A DNA stretch of 64,000 bases from Blepharisma stoltei. Taxonomy: Eukaryota; Ciliophora; Heterotrichea; Heterotrichida; Blepharismidae. The translations under genes were made by a program, and so were the position numbers. Below, one piece after another: positions 54,650 to 64,000 of this stretch. The DNA lies in the NCBI GenBank assembly GCA_914767885.1, contig CAJZBQ010000057.1, positions 868,001 to 932,000 of the forward strand, written 5' to 3'. The first letter of the stretch is position 1. Each line of letters begins with the position of its first letter. Under the pieces are notes generated by a model, which was not told the origin of the DNA, made no database searches, and worked only from the letters and a program-made list of their open reading frames with translations.

Positions 54650-56562
54650 TTAACTAGTTTTACTTGGATCATTATTTATCTGGCGGGCCAAATAAATTTC
54701 TTTTGACTTTGCTTGAAAATCTTTAATCGTCAGTGGCACGTTTTCTTCAGTCTCTACATCCTCCACAATATTATCAGCCTGTAAAAGTTCGCTTAAAAAC
54801 TTCGGTACTTCTTTATCAGTCTTACTGGGCAGATCATCAGCTAAAATCGCTGACAAAGCAGCTCCTTTTTTCCCATTTTCATAGGCAAGATGCGTAATCA
54901 GGCTGCTCAAGTACTCTTCTAATTCTCCCAAATACTGCTCCACATTTTGTTCATTTACCAAAAACCCTTCATCTCTGGTCAGTTTTTTATTGAATTCCAA
55001 GGTAAAATTGCACTCTTCGAATTCCTTGATCATTTCTTCAACAGGCTCTTGGATTGAGCTGATTTCGTCTTTCAATGACTGGATTTCTTCTTGAGTTGAC
55101 TGTTTTTCTTCATTAAGTTGCCTTATTTGGTCATTTAGCTCAGTTGCCACTGCAATATTTGACGACTTTTCTTGATCTAAAATGTTTCGTAATTGTTCAT
55201 AATGCTTAGATAAGTACTGATATCTTTCTTCTAAGCCGTCAAGTTCTGTATTTAAAGAGTTTACATAAGAATAAAGCGCATAATGCTGCTCTTCACTTTT
55301 AATAAAGGCTGTGACCATTTCGTCAATATCGTCAATCCCAGTCGCTTCTCTGATTTGGTTAAAAGCATCACTTAGGATCCTTATGTTTTTATGGTATTGA
55401 TCCACCACTCTTTTGCGTTCTTTACAAGCTGATGACCATTTATTATACTTACTTACTTACTTAGTTACATAGTTTTTAAGGTGTCTAGTGCCCACACCCC
55501 TTTAATGAAAAAGGGTCAAAGCGACAACTAGTGACGTCACCAAGCCATCTTGGAATATGTGGTCAGCCCACACCCAAGCCTTCTATGAGGCTAGTCGCCA
55601 GATAAATCGCCGCACATCTCACCCGGCGCGTTGCCGTCGCTCGTCCAGACTCAGCTCCTGCGCGTGTTCCGCCTAAGGGTCATCCTCCCGTGGGGACGTG
55701 CTGAGAGGTAAAACTTCGAAATCTTGAGTGCACTGAGGAGTCGTGCCTTTGGTTATCCCCAAAGTTAAACGACTATTGCTGTGCAGAAGTTCTCGAGAGA
55801 AAACCCAACCCCATAAATAAAATTCCATGAGGGAGAGAAAATTGGCAGAGCCAATTTCTCTCGAACCGAATGCCATTTTATTTATGACCATTTATTATAC
55901 AAAGCTTCCAAAACTGTGTGAGGATCCACAGCATCTTCACTATTTCCTTTGCCGTCTGGGCTTGTTAATGTATTTGCAATCTCTTTTACAGCTGCATTTT
56001 GTTTTTTTCTGTCTTCTTCAATTACACTCTGCATAGCTGTAAATTGGCTTTGAAGCTGGGCGATCTCGTCTTCAGCTTTTGCTTTTAATTTCAGCATTTT
56101 CAACTTGTATTTTTCTTCTGCTTTTGAGCTTTCTAAGTGCTCTTTATTGCATTTTTCAGCTTCACGGGCTTTGTCAATGAGCTCTTGTTCCATGTTGTCG
56201 AACATTTCAAGGTAGGCTTGTTTTTCACGTCTGAGGACATTGATTTTTTCTCTCAGCTCTTTGTTTTTGGACTGCATGTCGTTAAGCTTGACCATTTCTT
56301 GCTGCAGGTTGCTTTCAAGGGTCCTTATTTTTACTTCAAGCCGCCTTTCTTCTTTTACTGAAGGAAGCTTAGCTTGGAGCTCGTCTTTTTTGGCTCGGAC
56401 TTCTTTGGACATGTGGCCGACTTGTTCGTCTAAGCTGGCGTTTCTTCGACGTTGCTGCTCTAACTTGTGGGTGAAGTTATCGACTTCTCGTTGGAGGCGG
56501 TCACTTTCGCTTTCTAATAAGCGAGACTTGCCATGCATATAGGAGAGATCAAGGTTTGACAT
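54650..56562 (-). CDS. Outer dynein arm docking complex coiled-coil protein (CCDC63/CCDC114, ODA1/DC2 family)
   Basis: Removing a 452-bp SINE-like element gives exactly 487 codons (486 aa). It is coiled coil throughout, with the family's ATGIDDIDEMVTAFIKSEEQ block about two-thirds along and an ending rich in Asp/Glu. In Chlamydomonas and animals DC2/ODAD1 anchors outer dynein arms to doublet microtubules, fitting a heavily ciliated cell. The insertion lies between LYNKWSS and ACKERKR. No TGA needed in the conserved core. Confident at the family level. Confidence 0.85.
55449..55900 (-). mobile_element. SINE-like element (copy 5) with 17-bp target duplication and (GTAA)n tail
   Basis: ATGACCATTTATTATAC is present exactly at 55432-55448 and 55884-55900. 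On the minus strand the element runs from 55883 to a (TAAG)4 tail at 55449-55465. The body is GC-rich (CGCGCCGGGTGAGATGTGCG) and has no ORF. The duplication itself contains three TA sites, so a TA-to-TA cut removes it cleanly. Confidence 0.88.
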
Positions 56563-56789
56563 AACTGATAATTAAAATGATATTTAATTTATGAATATTT
56601 GTGATTGGGTGGAATTTGAAGGAAGTATAAGTAGATTACTTCAAGGGAGAATTTTTTAACTGATTTTATTAATAGAGAAGGAGATATAGAGCAGCTATGT
56701 TGAGAGAAAAAGATATAGGGGTTTGAGAATGAGCTATAAATTCAATTTCATAAATTAATGGCTTGCTAGGCCAATTTTTCTATTATTTT

Positions 56790-56992
56790 ATAGCATATCC
56801 ATCTAAGTGGATAGCTATATGCCTGACGTCTCCTGAGGGGTTTCGCCAACAAATGTTGGTAAAATAAACCCTTAAAATGGCAATCTAAATTATCTGGTGG
56901 ATTTGCTATTTCAAGGGTTGGTGAAACCAACCCCCAGATCATCTTGGAGATGTTGGGCATATGGTGATTCACTTAGGTGGATACGCTATATT
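56790..56992. mobile_element. Small MITE family D (about 203 bp) in the SF-assemblin upstream region
   Basis: TATAGCATATCCATCTAAGT at the left and AGGTGGATACGCTATA at the right are imperfect ~34-bp inverted ends with TA at each side. A second, inner inverted pair (GGGTTTCGCCAACAA / GTTGGTGAAACC) lies at about 56839-56935. Not in a coding frame. Confidence 0.75.
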
Positions 56993-57001
56993 GAGCTTAA
57001 A

Positions 57002-58359
57002 ATGTATGGAATAACGCATTCAAATCACTCCTCTGAAGGAGGCACTTATGATACGTTAGAATTCAGCGAAACTCCTAGCAGAATAAAACTTCAAAAACTA
57101 TCTAGCAAGCTTATAAGCTACCAAACTGGCATCGAGTCTGAAAAACAAGCACAAGCTGACTCATTTAAATATAGGATGCACCAGCTTGAGGATAAGCTCT
57201 CAAAAATTCAGCTATCTGACGACTCAAAATTTTCTGTAATTTCTTACCCAGGTCCTCAAAGACCAGCTCAGTATAGCCCAGGACCTGCTTTAGATAAACG
57301 TTGCCACTTCAACCTGTGGGGTTGACAAGTGAGAAGTATATTGGCACTCCCAACTTTTAGGGTTGAGCTAGCAATGTGTAGTCCAAGGCGATCAAATCAG
57401 GCTTTGGGCTATAAAATCCAAGAAAATCTTTCAACCGAACATCTAGCTCTCGAAATCCTTGACGAGCGTAAAGTAAAAGAGCTTAAATTATGCGAAAATA
57501 ACACCCACATCAACCTATCCTTACTCCCTCCTTTAAATTGGAACAAAATATTGGTAGAATTTCCATTTTTTGGGTACTTTAACCCCTTTAAATTGGAACA
57601 AAATTTTTTTTAATGGCAAAATTTTATAGGTAGAAAATACGAAATTTTTATGAAATAAATTTTTAACTAGTTTAATGGAAAAAATGCAGTAGAATATTAT
57701 TTAAATAGGTTTTAAACTGAATCTTTTAAGTTTTATTAATTAATTAAATCTTCATAAAATAAATTAAAATTCCAGTTTAATCTATATTTTTTAATTTAAT
57801 AAATTTTTTATATTGTAAAATTTAATATCATTTTTTTTTGATAAACAAAATTAACCCCTCTTTAAATTTGTTCAGATTTTTTTGTTTCCATATAAATGGC
57901 GGGAAATTAGAAAGACAAGGCCGAAAAGAGCAAGAAGTAAAATTATTGAAAAATATTGAAGACAAATTTTTTGAAATAAAAATAGAAGTAGCAAAAGAAA
58001 AAAAAATCAGGGAAGAAAAAGAAGAAGAAAAAAACGCAGAATTCGGGGAACAACTGGAAACGTTACAAGGGGAAATTGAAAATGAAATGAGGACGAGAGA
58101 AGATGGGTATGATAAAATTATAAAAAATATTGGAAGTGAGCTGCAAAGATGCTATAGTGAGCTGGAAGTAGATAAAAAGAAAAGAGAAGAAGAGCATACG
58201 ATTTATGCGAAATTTATTAATGAGATGAAAGCCAGGGTTAAGAATGAGATTAATTTGGAGAAAAAAGAAAGAGAAGCGACAGAGGAGACCTTGATAAGAT
58301 TGCTAGAAGAGACATGCCAGAAGGTTGAGACGGGGATAGGGCCAAAGCGATATTTTTAA
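57002..58359 (+). CDS. SF-assemblin (striated fibre assemblin)
   Basis: Removing a 165-bp IES and a 386-bp MITE gives exactly 269 codons (268 aa), the usual family size. After a short non-helical head (MYGITHSNHSSEGG) the protein is an uninterrupted coiled coil with the family-like pieces ERKVKELKLCENN and TREDGYDKIIKNI. SF-assemblin polymerises into the striated rootlet fibres of basal bodies. I placed the start at 57002 because sequence upstream is inside repeat D. Confidence 0.8.
57247..57411 (+). other. IES, 165 bp, GC-richer, with an inner inverted repeat
   Basis: TA 57245-57246 joins TA 57410-57411, giving KFSVISYKIQENLSTE. Inside, CCAGGTCCTCAAAGACC and CCCAGGACCTG form inverted pieces, so it may be another small repeat. 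Confidence 0.65.
57524..57909. mobile_element. MITE family B, copy 4 (386 bp)
   Basis: CTCCCTCCTTTAAATTGGAAC at the left with an inward copy; the right end is decayed (CCATATAAATGGCGGGAAA). TTA duplicated at 57521-57523 and 57907-57909. Removal gives THINLSLERQGRKEQE. Confidence 0.82.
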
Positions 58360-58457
58360 TTTAAATTTTTAAACAGATAAATTACTGTTGTAGCTTCACA
58401 TTATTAAACCTGAATAATTCTAAAGAAGTTTAGGATTCAATCATTTACTTATTAATT

Positions 58458-60923
58458 TTAATCCTCATCAGAATAATTAGCTGTCTCTGATTGCTCTGGA
58501 TCAACTTCTATATCCAAAGGTAAAGAAACGCCTGCACCAAGATACGAATCTGAAATCGCATTGACTTCCAAAGATATTTTGTTATTTTTAAAAGAAGGAA
58601 AATCATCTTTCGCATGAAACCTAAAACCTTCATGAACTGTAATTTTATCAATAGCTTCTAAAGATCTCACATATCTATTCCCTTCATAAATTGCCTAGTA
58701 AATAATTCAAGCCATTTCCTATTATTATCCCTATAAAATTAGCATAATAGATTTGTCCTGTTTTAGGATCGCTAATAAGTACCCAATATTTTTCATTTTT
58801 CATAAATGGAAGCCAAGAGTGGACTTGCCCAGTTTTTTCGTTTTCCTTTATATTTGCTTTATTAATAATAATACTAACAGTTACAATATCTCCATATCTT
58901 ATATCTTCTTCATCTTTTACACACGCAGAAACACTGGCTTCCATTTCTGGAAAATATTGCAAAGACAGTTTTACATCTTCCAAACTTTTTATCTGAAAAT
59001 TCTGCAAAACATCCAAATTTTTCTTTAAATCAGAAATAGTGTTAATTCTTTTGGTTTTTAAATTATTGATGATTTTTGAATCGTTTAGATAAGGAACCAT
59101 TCGCAATTCATTAGAATTCTCAGGCAAGCCTTGTGTGATACATTGAGAAACTTCGATGATTTTTTTAAATAAATTGATTTTAGAGACTTTGGAGTCTTTG
59201 ACGTAAACTGAGAGAATAAACCCAAGCTCAATAATGGAATTAAGAATATTCGGTGTGTGCAAAAGAATAAAGTCTTGCTGATTTTGAAGAGGAGCGGAAA
59301 GAGCCTTTCTATTTATATGTGAGAGTAATAATAGAACTGTTTTTAAATGAGAAACACTTCAATCTTTTGATTTTTCTCTTAAAATTTCTGAAAATTCTGC
59401 CTTTATTTGTTCGATTTCTGTTTCCTCAATTAATGGGAGTTTACTAAACTCTTCGCTATTGGCTATAATGTACAGAATGTCAAGAAAATCTGAACTTGTA
59501 TCTAATAGCTCGGCATAGATGTGCTTATTATTTTCAAACACTCCATTCTTATCTTTCTTTTGTCCGCAGCTGAGCCAAATTATGACACTAATAGGAATTC
59601 CTAATATCATAATTAAAAATCCTATTAAAACTGGGACTTTGTTTTCTGGATTCACCAAAAACTCAGGCAGCCCTATTGAAAACTACATAAATTTTACAAT
59701 TCTTCTTTGTGGTCCCAGGTGGGTTTTTCATGGTTAAGACTCCACAGCAGGCTTTTGTCCTGAGCTCACAGAAAGATACTGACAGCGCAGTATTTCTTGG
59801 GAGCAATAATTTGCCTGTAAAAGGCAGAGTAATTAAGAAAGTGGTATTGGACGATCAACTCATAGCCTCATCACTAAGAGCTCTTTGCTGTAGAGATGGC
59901 CCAAGCTTGTTCAGGTGAGTCCCCTCTTAGAACTCTCTGACTTCAATTTTTTGGTGACTTCGACATGAAAAGGGCGTTATGTGTAAGCACCAGAGCCTTA
60001 AGGTCACCTGTGCATGAAGCCGGACTGGGATGGATAGGGGTAGAAATTGTCCCCATGGTCTGCTATAATTGCATTTAATCTAATCTTCATCTTTGTGGCC
60101 CATCAGGATGGCCATATTTTATTAAATTTCTCTTACTCTTTTCGCTTGTTTCTCACAAATTGTTTTTTTAAATTTAAGATATATTTTTTTTTTTACAAAA
60201 AAATAGATTGTAAAATATTGGATGATTTAATCTATTTAATTTATAAAGTCAATGTTTTAGAGCTCAACAGCTTAAAATTTAATAGAATTAGCTGGAGATC
60301 TCATTATTATAACTATCAATTATATATCAAAAATATTTTATATAAAGAAAAATGATATTAAAAATTTTTTTTTACCGCTTATCAAAAAATAGGGATTTTT
60401 GGAATGCTATACTCTCTAACCAAATGAGGAGGCTAGCTTCTTCATTAGTAAGGGATTGATAAGCTTTGACTATTGTTATGTATTTTTCTTCATAATCTGG
60501 GTTTTTATCAGGGTGATACACTTTGCTTAATGACCTAAACGCCGCTTTGATCTCTTTTTCAGAAGAACCCTCACCTATACCTAAAATCTCATAAGGGTCA
60601 AAAATTTCTTGTGGAGTTTGGTCAAGCTTAATTGACTCTATCGTATACAAAAGCAAATACCCTACAGTAACTATATAAACCAGCTGGAAAACCCCCGCTT
60701 TTCCAAAAGTAGGCTTAACTCTGCATTTCTCCCTTTTATCTTCACAAAAAGCACATATACACTGCTGCAGATTTTCATTCTTTTTTTCAGTTTGTTTTTT
60801 CTTAAAGATTTTGTACAAAATAAAGTGATACAAAACCGGCAGCAGCATTAACAGAAGGATTAAGGCAGAAAAATAAAGAAAAGCTGTGTCATCATGATTG
60901 ATGCTTCTATATTGTTTAGGCAT
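58458..60923 (-). CDS. SEC63: SEC63 (ER translocon J-domain protein)
   Basis: A 64-bp IES, a 407-bp insertion and a 300-bp decayed MITE removed give exactly 565 codons (564 aa). Two transmembrane segments, a J-domain with the HPDK motif (VYHPDKNPDYEEKY), then NEEAKRNLIKYGHPDGPQ and GLPEFLVNPENK, a third transmembrane helix, and the Sec63/Brl region (YWVLISDPKTGQIYY, SDSYLGA) with an acidic tail. It recruits BiP to the Sec61 channel. Its start is 7 bp from the stop of the next gene. The J-domain helix IV is interrupted by the MITE. Confidence 0.93.
58678..58741 (-). other. Short IES, 64 bp, in SEC63
   Basis: TA 58740-58741 joins TA 58676-58677, giving QIYYARYVRSLEAIDK. Confidence 0.7.
59676..60082. 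mobile_element. 407-bp TA-bounded insertion containing a SINE-like GC-richer repeat
   Basis: TA 60081-60082 joins TA 59674-59675, giving GPQRWRLGLPEFLV in SEC63. Inside, TTCTTTGTGG at ~59703 and ATCTTTGTGG at ~60091 may be an older target duplication. The body has no ORF. It resembles the SINE-like group in composition but I see no shared block. Confidence 0.65.
60136..60435. mobile_element. MITE family A, copy 10 (300 bp, strongly decayed) in SEC63
   Basis: The core aligns with the family (GAGATCTCATTATTATAACTATCAATTATATATC) but the GC-rich ends are eroded. TTA at 60133-60135 and CTA at 60433-60435 flank it. Removal restores LTNEEAKRNLIKYGHPDG. Confidence 0.75.
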
Positions 60924-60930
60924 ATTTATA

Positions 60931-62729
60931 TTATTTTAATCTAGTCTCATTTAATAATCCTTCCATATACGCTTTAAAATCGCTTTCCGATCTTTCGCCA
61001 ATACAAAGCAAAGAAGTGTCTGTGGCTCTTGACATATAAATTTGCTGCTCCACGACCATTTTGGTTAAAATATTATACTCTGTAGAGTCTTTGAATTTAG
61101 GGTAATAATCAAGCTGCAACTTATTGAAAGCTGCGTTTTTTGCTTTAATTACGGTGGAGATATTGCAATTTCCTGTGGATAGTGCTGTTTTGGCCTTGAT
61201 TTTCCCACTGGGGAAAATTTTGGTTCGATAAGTACCATATGATTTGGTCAAACCAAAAAATTGTCCCAGTGGGAAAATCAAGGTCAAAATAGCGCCATCA
61301 ATGGGAAAATCCCATATCTAAATTTTGGTTGATTGCGAAGCTGTCTGTAATTTCTTCAACAATAAAATCCCCATGCTTGTCAAAGAAACTTTGCAGTTCA
61401 TCATAATTGTGCCTTTGTTCTTGCTCATGTAAACAAATGACACATTTTATGTAAAATTGAAGCAAGTCTTCACCTTTGAATTTTATGTCACGAGAAACTG
61501 TGGATTGTCTGTCTTCTTTTACTAAGAAGGCATAGAATTTTTGGAAGCACTCGTCATTTTGTAAAATAAGGTCTAGGGAATCGAGCATTTCGAGAGTCAG
61601 AGTTGTTAAAGCGTTGGTTTCGGAGGTGGTGTAGGTAAGAATAATAGGGATTATAGAAGATCTAATCATAATCGCAACATCTCTAAAAATTGTTGGCACC
61701 AGCCATCTTCCACCATCACTCTGTGCAAAAATCGAAGACATCGGAGTAATTTGCCATAAAACCGCTACAAAAATCAGCTCACTCGTCATATTAAAATCAT
61801 CATTAATATTTCTGATTGAAAAAACCATCATTATCAGTACCAGCTGCTCAATAAAACAAACCAAAACGTATATTCCCCCTGCTACTGCCTCCTGAGTTCC
61901 ACTATCATGCTCATCTGCAATAGGCAGAAAATGCACAGCTGAGTTATAAGCTAGCAATACAATGCACAAAATCAAAACAGGTATCATCCCTATAAACAGT
62001 CATTTCAGCAGTCATTTTCTTTTAATTTTATTCAAATTCTTTTTATAAGCTTCATTTGGGTCATTAATATTGTCAAGTTTAAACAGATAATACAACCTAA
62101 AGCAGCGTAAAATGTAAGGAAGATATACAAGATAATGGGCTAAGACTAAGCCGCATTGCCTTAACTTCCACAAGTTGTCATCGACCTTATTCGAGTCTTC
62201 TCCATCTTGTAAAGAAGTAGCTGTAGGGAGGATCAGGATGACCTCTATTAAGTTTGCTAGATGAGAAATGTACAGCAAGGTGGGAGATCTACTTCGGATT
62301 TGGGGCTTTTTGGATCTGTAAAGTAAAAGAAACCAAATTGCTAAATTTCCCCCCGACTGTGAGTGAACAAAAAAAATTTTGTTCACTCACGGAGGGGGTT
62401 AAATTTTTTTTTAAAAAAATTTATACAAAAATTGTTTTCTAAATTTTATAAAACTTGGGAAGCAAATATTAATTTAATTTATAAAATTTATGCTTTAAAC
62501 GTAGTTTGTTTAGAATTAAACAGAATTAGTTCGAGATTTCATTATACTAATTATCACTTATATATAAACTTTTTTTCATAAAAAAAAATTTCTATTAAAA
62601 ATTTTTTGTTCACTCGCGGAGGGTGGGTTTTTGGGCAAAAAATGGCGATTTTTCTAATGGTTTTGTTCACTCACGGAGGGGGAGTAAATATATTGCGCAG
62701 AGTATGGCAGATAAGATGTAGAATAACAT
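60931..62729 (-). CDS. Seven-transmembrane protein with C-terminal RGS domain
   Basis: Removing a 139-bp IES and a 343-bp MITE gives exactly 439 codons (438 aa). Starts MLFYILSAILCAIYLAIW directly after an in-frame TAA. About seven hydrophobic segments are followed by an RGS fold: LEMLDSLDLILQNDECFQKF, LLQFYIKCVICL, then INQNLSTGNCNIS and KLQLDYYPKFKDSTEY. Such 7TM-RGS proteins (cf. plant RGS1) speed GTP hydrolysis by G-alpha subunits. Ligand unknown. Confidence 0.82.
61182..61320 (-). other. IES, 139 bp, containing a small palindromic repeat
   Basis: TA 61319-61320 joins TA 61180-61181, giving INQNLSTGNCNISTV. Inside, GACCTTGATTTTCCCACTGG and its inverted copy (CCAGTGGGAAAATCAAGGCC) enclose ~60 bp, a mini foldback element within an IES. 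Confidence 0.8.
62344..62686. mobile_element. MITE family A, copy 7 (343 bp)
   Basis: The right end is canonical (GTTCACTCACGGAGGGGGAG), the left mutated (TTTCCCCCCGACTGTGAGTG). TA at 62342-62343 and 62685-62686. Removal gives CAIYLAIWFLLLYRS, a continuous first transmembrane helix. Confidence 0.88.
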
Positions 62730-62857
62730 TTATTAGGCTACTCTTTTATAGAAATTTTAAGGTAATTTTTATTTAAAAAATGATTTTTTGCAATTTTTAA
62801 GGGGAAGAGATAGATAAATTATCATAATTGCCATTTAATATGACAAACTGGTAGACA

Positions 62858-63217
62858 TTAGAAAGTCAGTCTTGTCGAGGAATATCTCTTTGATAAGATT
62901 GTTGAGCCACCAGTCCATTTTGAAGAGTCAAGAAAACGGCTTTTTTCTTTTGATTTTATTATTGCTATGCCTGCTGTTTTGTTTGCAAGGGCATTTATGA
63001 CATGTCTGAGCTTAATAGGGGATACTTTTGTTAGATCTATGCGTCCTTCTTTTGATTTATTCCTGATAAGCCGATGAGTTTTAGAAAGAGATGATTTTTC
63101 ATGGTCTGAGATTATTGTTCTTTGTCTTGTACCAAGACGAGCCACAGATCGCGCTCGGGTTGTAAAATTTATTTTATCTTGGGGCATAACTATTGATGGC
63201 GCATTGACCACCATCAT
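62858..63217 (-). CDS. Small basic protein, unrecognised
   Basis: A 119-aa frame with clean ATG (MMVVNAPS) and TAA. Arg/Lys/Ser-rich (TRARSVARLGTRQRT, RLIRNKSKEGR). No domain found. It lies 129 bp upstream of the 7TM-RGS gene in the same direction. Function unknown. Confidence 0.55.
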   Translation of the reverse strand: MMVVNAPSIVMPQDKINFTTRARSVARLGTRQRTIISDHEKSSLSKTHRLIRNKSKEGRIDLTKVSPIKLRHVINALANKTAGIAIIKSKEKSRFLDSSKWTGGSTILSKRYSSTRLTF

Positions 63218-63267
63218 CGGGCAATCAGTATAGTTCTTAAAATAATAACAATTGTTATTAACTTTAA

Positions 63268-63290
63268 TTTCCGCTTTCTGGACAAGCGTA
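63268..63290 (+). repeat. Stray fragment of the 173-bp tandem repeat
   Basis: TTTCCGCTTTCTGGACAAGC shares its first 16 bases with the units at 33 and 36 kb, in intergenic DNA. Confidence 0.5.
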
Positions 63291-63353
63291 CGTTTTGATT
63301 TTGTTGTTTCTTATATCACCTTATGCAGTCCTATCTTGAACTTTATATTTTAA

Positions 63354-63727
63354 CTCCCCCCCCCCCTCCGTGAGCGAACAAAACCATTAGAAAAATCGCC
63401 ATTTTTTGACCAAAAACCCACCCTCCGTGAGTGAACAAAAATTTTTTTAATAGAAAAAATTTTAATGGAAAAAAATTTTGATATATAAGTGATAATTAGT
63501 ATAATGAAATCTAGAGCTAATTCTGTTTAATTTTAAACAAATTGCGTTTTAAAACATAAATTTTGCAAATTAAATTAATATTTGCTTCCCAATTTTTGCA
63601 AATTAGGATTTTTTAAATTTCGAAAAAAATTTTTTATATATAAATTTTTTTTTAAAAAAAAAATTAACCCCCCTCCGTGAGCGAACAAAATTTTTTTGTT
63701 CGCTCACGGAGGGGGGGGGGGGAGTAA
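63354..63727. mobile_element. MITE family A, copy 8 (374 bp, intergenic)
   Basis: TAA duplicated at 63351-63353 and 63725-63727. Nearly identical to copy 1 at 7537 along its full length and in the same orientation, so it is a recent transposition pair. The rest of the window (63728-64000) shows nothing recognisable. Confidence 0.92.
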
Positions 63728-64000
63728 GTATTTAAATTTTTACTAAAAAAATAATTCTATAGCATTTACATAAAATAAATATTATAGTCTGTTAGAGAAT
63801 TACCTTTTTATTGTGATTATGCACTTATAATTTAATCTTTTTTACTTTTTCGAACTATTCTATTGAAAATAGGAAAAAGATAAGATACTTATAGTTTTCA
63901 GTCTAAGGGTATCTTAATTTAAATTTATTTTTATATAAGCCATTTTCCCGATAAAAAAGAAGAACCCATTTAAATGTAAAATATGCCTTGGCTTTATTTC

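Noticed and set aside
63268-63290. Fragment of the 173-bp unit as a sign of a second large inverted element at the window end
   Set aside because: Only 16 bases match and no paired copy is visible in the remaining sequence.

Overview
The window reads as nuclear germline (micronuclear) DNA of a heterotrich ciliate close to Blepharisma. The main evidence: (1) in gene after gene an in-frame TGA sits where the family has Trp (the PP2C DG.WD motif, kinase CDIWS, Rab DWKEEF), while TAA and TAG end the frames; (2) exactly 15-nt GT...AG introns, four of them clear; (3) AT-rich sequence with genes only 7 to 100 bases apart. All genes are protein coding; no rRNA or tRNA gene was found.

The striking feature is about forty insertions that interrupt coding regions and whose removal, mostly between two TA dinucleotides, rejoins the same reading frame and family motif. 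They fall into three groups: short AT-rich IESs (52-305 bp); MITE-like elements with inverted ends (family A, TCCGTGAGYGAACAAAA, about ten copies; family B, TTTAAATTGGAAC, four; family C, GGATCCCCCCTCATTTGTCC, one; a hairpin element F, one); and GC-richer SINE-like insertions with 11-17 bp target duplications and short tandem-repeat tails. After in-silico removal every multi-insertion gene becomes a whole number of codons, so I annotate each as one interrupted gene rather than fragments. This matches the MITE-rich, precisely edited germline described for Blepharisma.

Layout. 1-12.6 kb: kinase, collagen-like secreted protein, Rab-like GTPase, NRF-6-type acyltransferase, Ulp1-like (probably inactive) protease and a 951-aa LRR protein, all on the minus strand. 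12.8-24.4 kb, mostly plus: glucan branching enzyme, three unrecognised proteins, a small membrane protein, a Cys-rich surface protein (minus), a Mei2-like RNA-binding protein and a PP2C phosphatase. 24.4-30.8 kb, minus: a 1,101-aa coiled-coil protein broken by five insertions of three kinds, and an LRR protein. 30.9-38.1 kb: an accessory block built as a large inverted repeat (diverged RING gene copies outside, inverted tandem-repeat arrays inside) around a ciliate-code ORF and about 1.6 kb of bacterial-like DNA with remnants of three insertion-sequence transposases and one intact ORF ending in a CaaX-like motif; a telomere-like repeat lies beside it. 38.1-47.2 kb, mainly plus: Kelch protein, class II (B12-type) ribonucleotide reductase, uridine kinase, two small minus-strand genes and a CDPK. 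47.2-63.7 kb: INO80 ATPase (minus), a second PP2C (plus), outer-dynein-arm docking protein (minus), SF-assemblin (plus), SEC63, a 7TM-RGS protein and a small basic protein (minus).

The genes are ordinary eukaryotic housekeeping, ciliary/cytoskeletal and signalling genes with no operon logic. The biology of interest is the insertion load and the boundary rules that would let it be removed.
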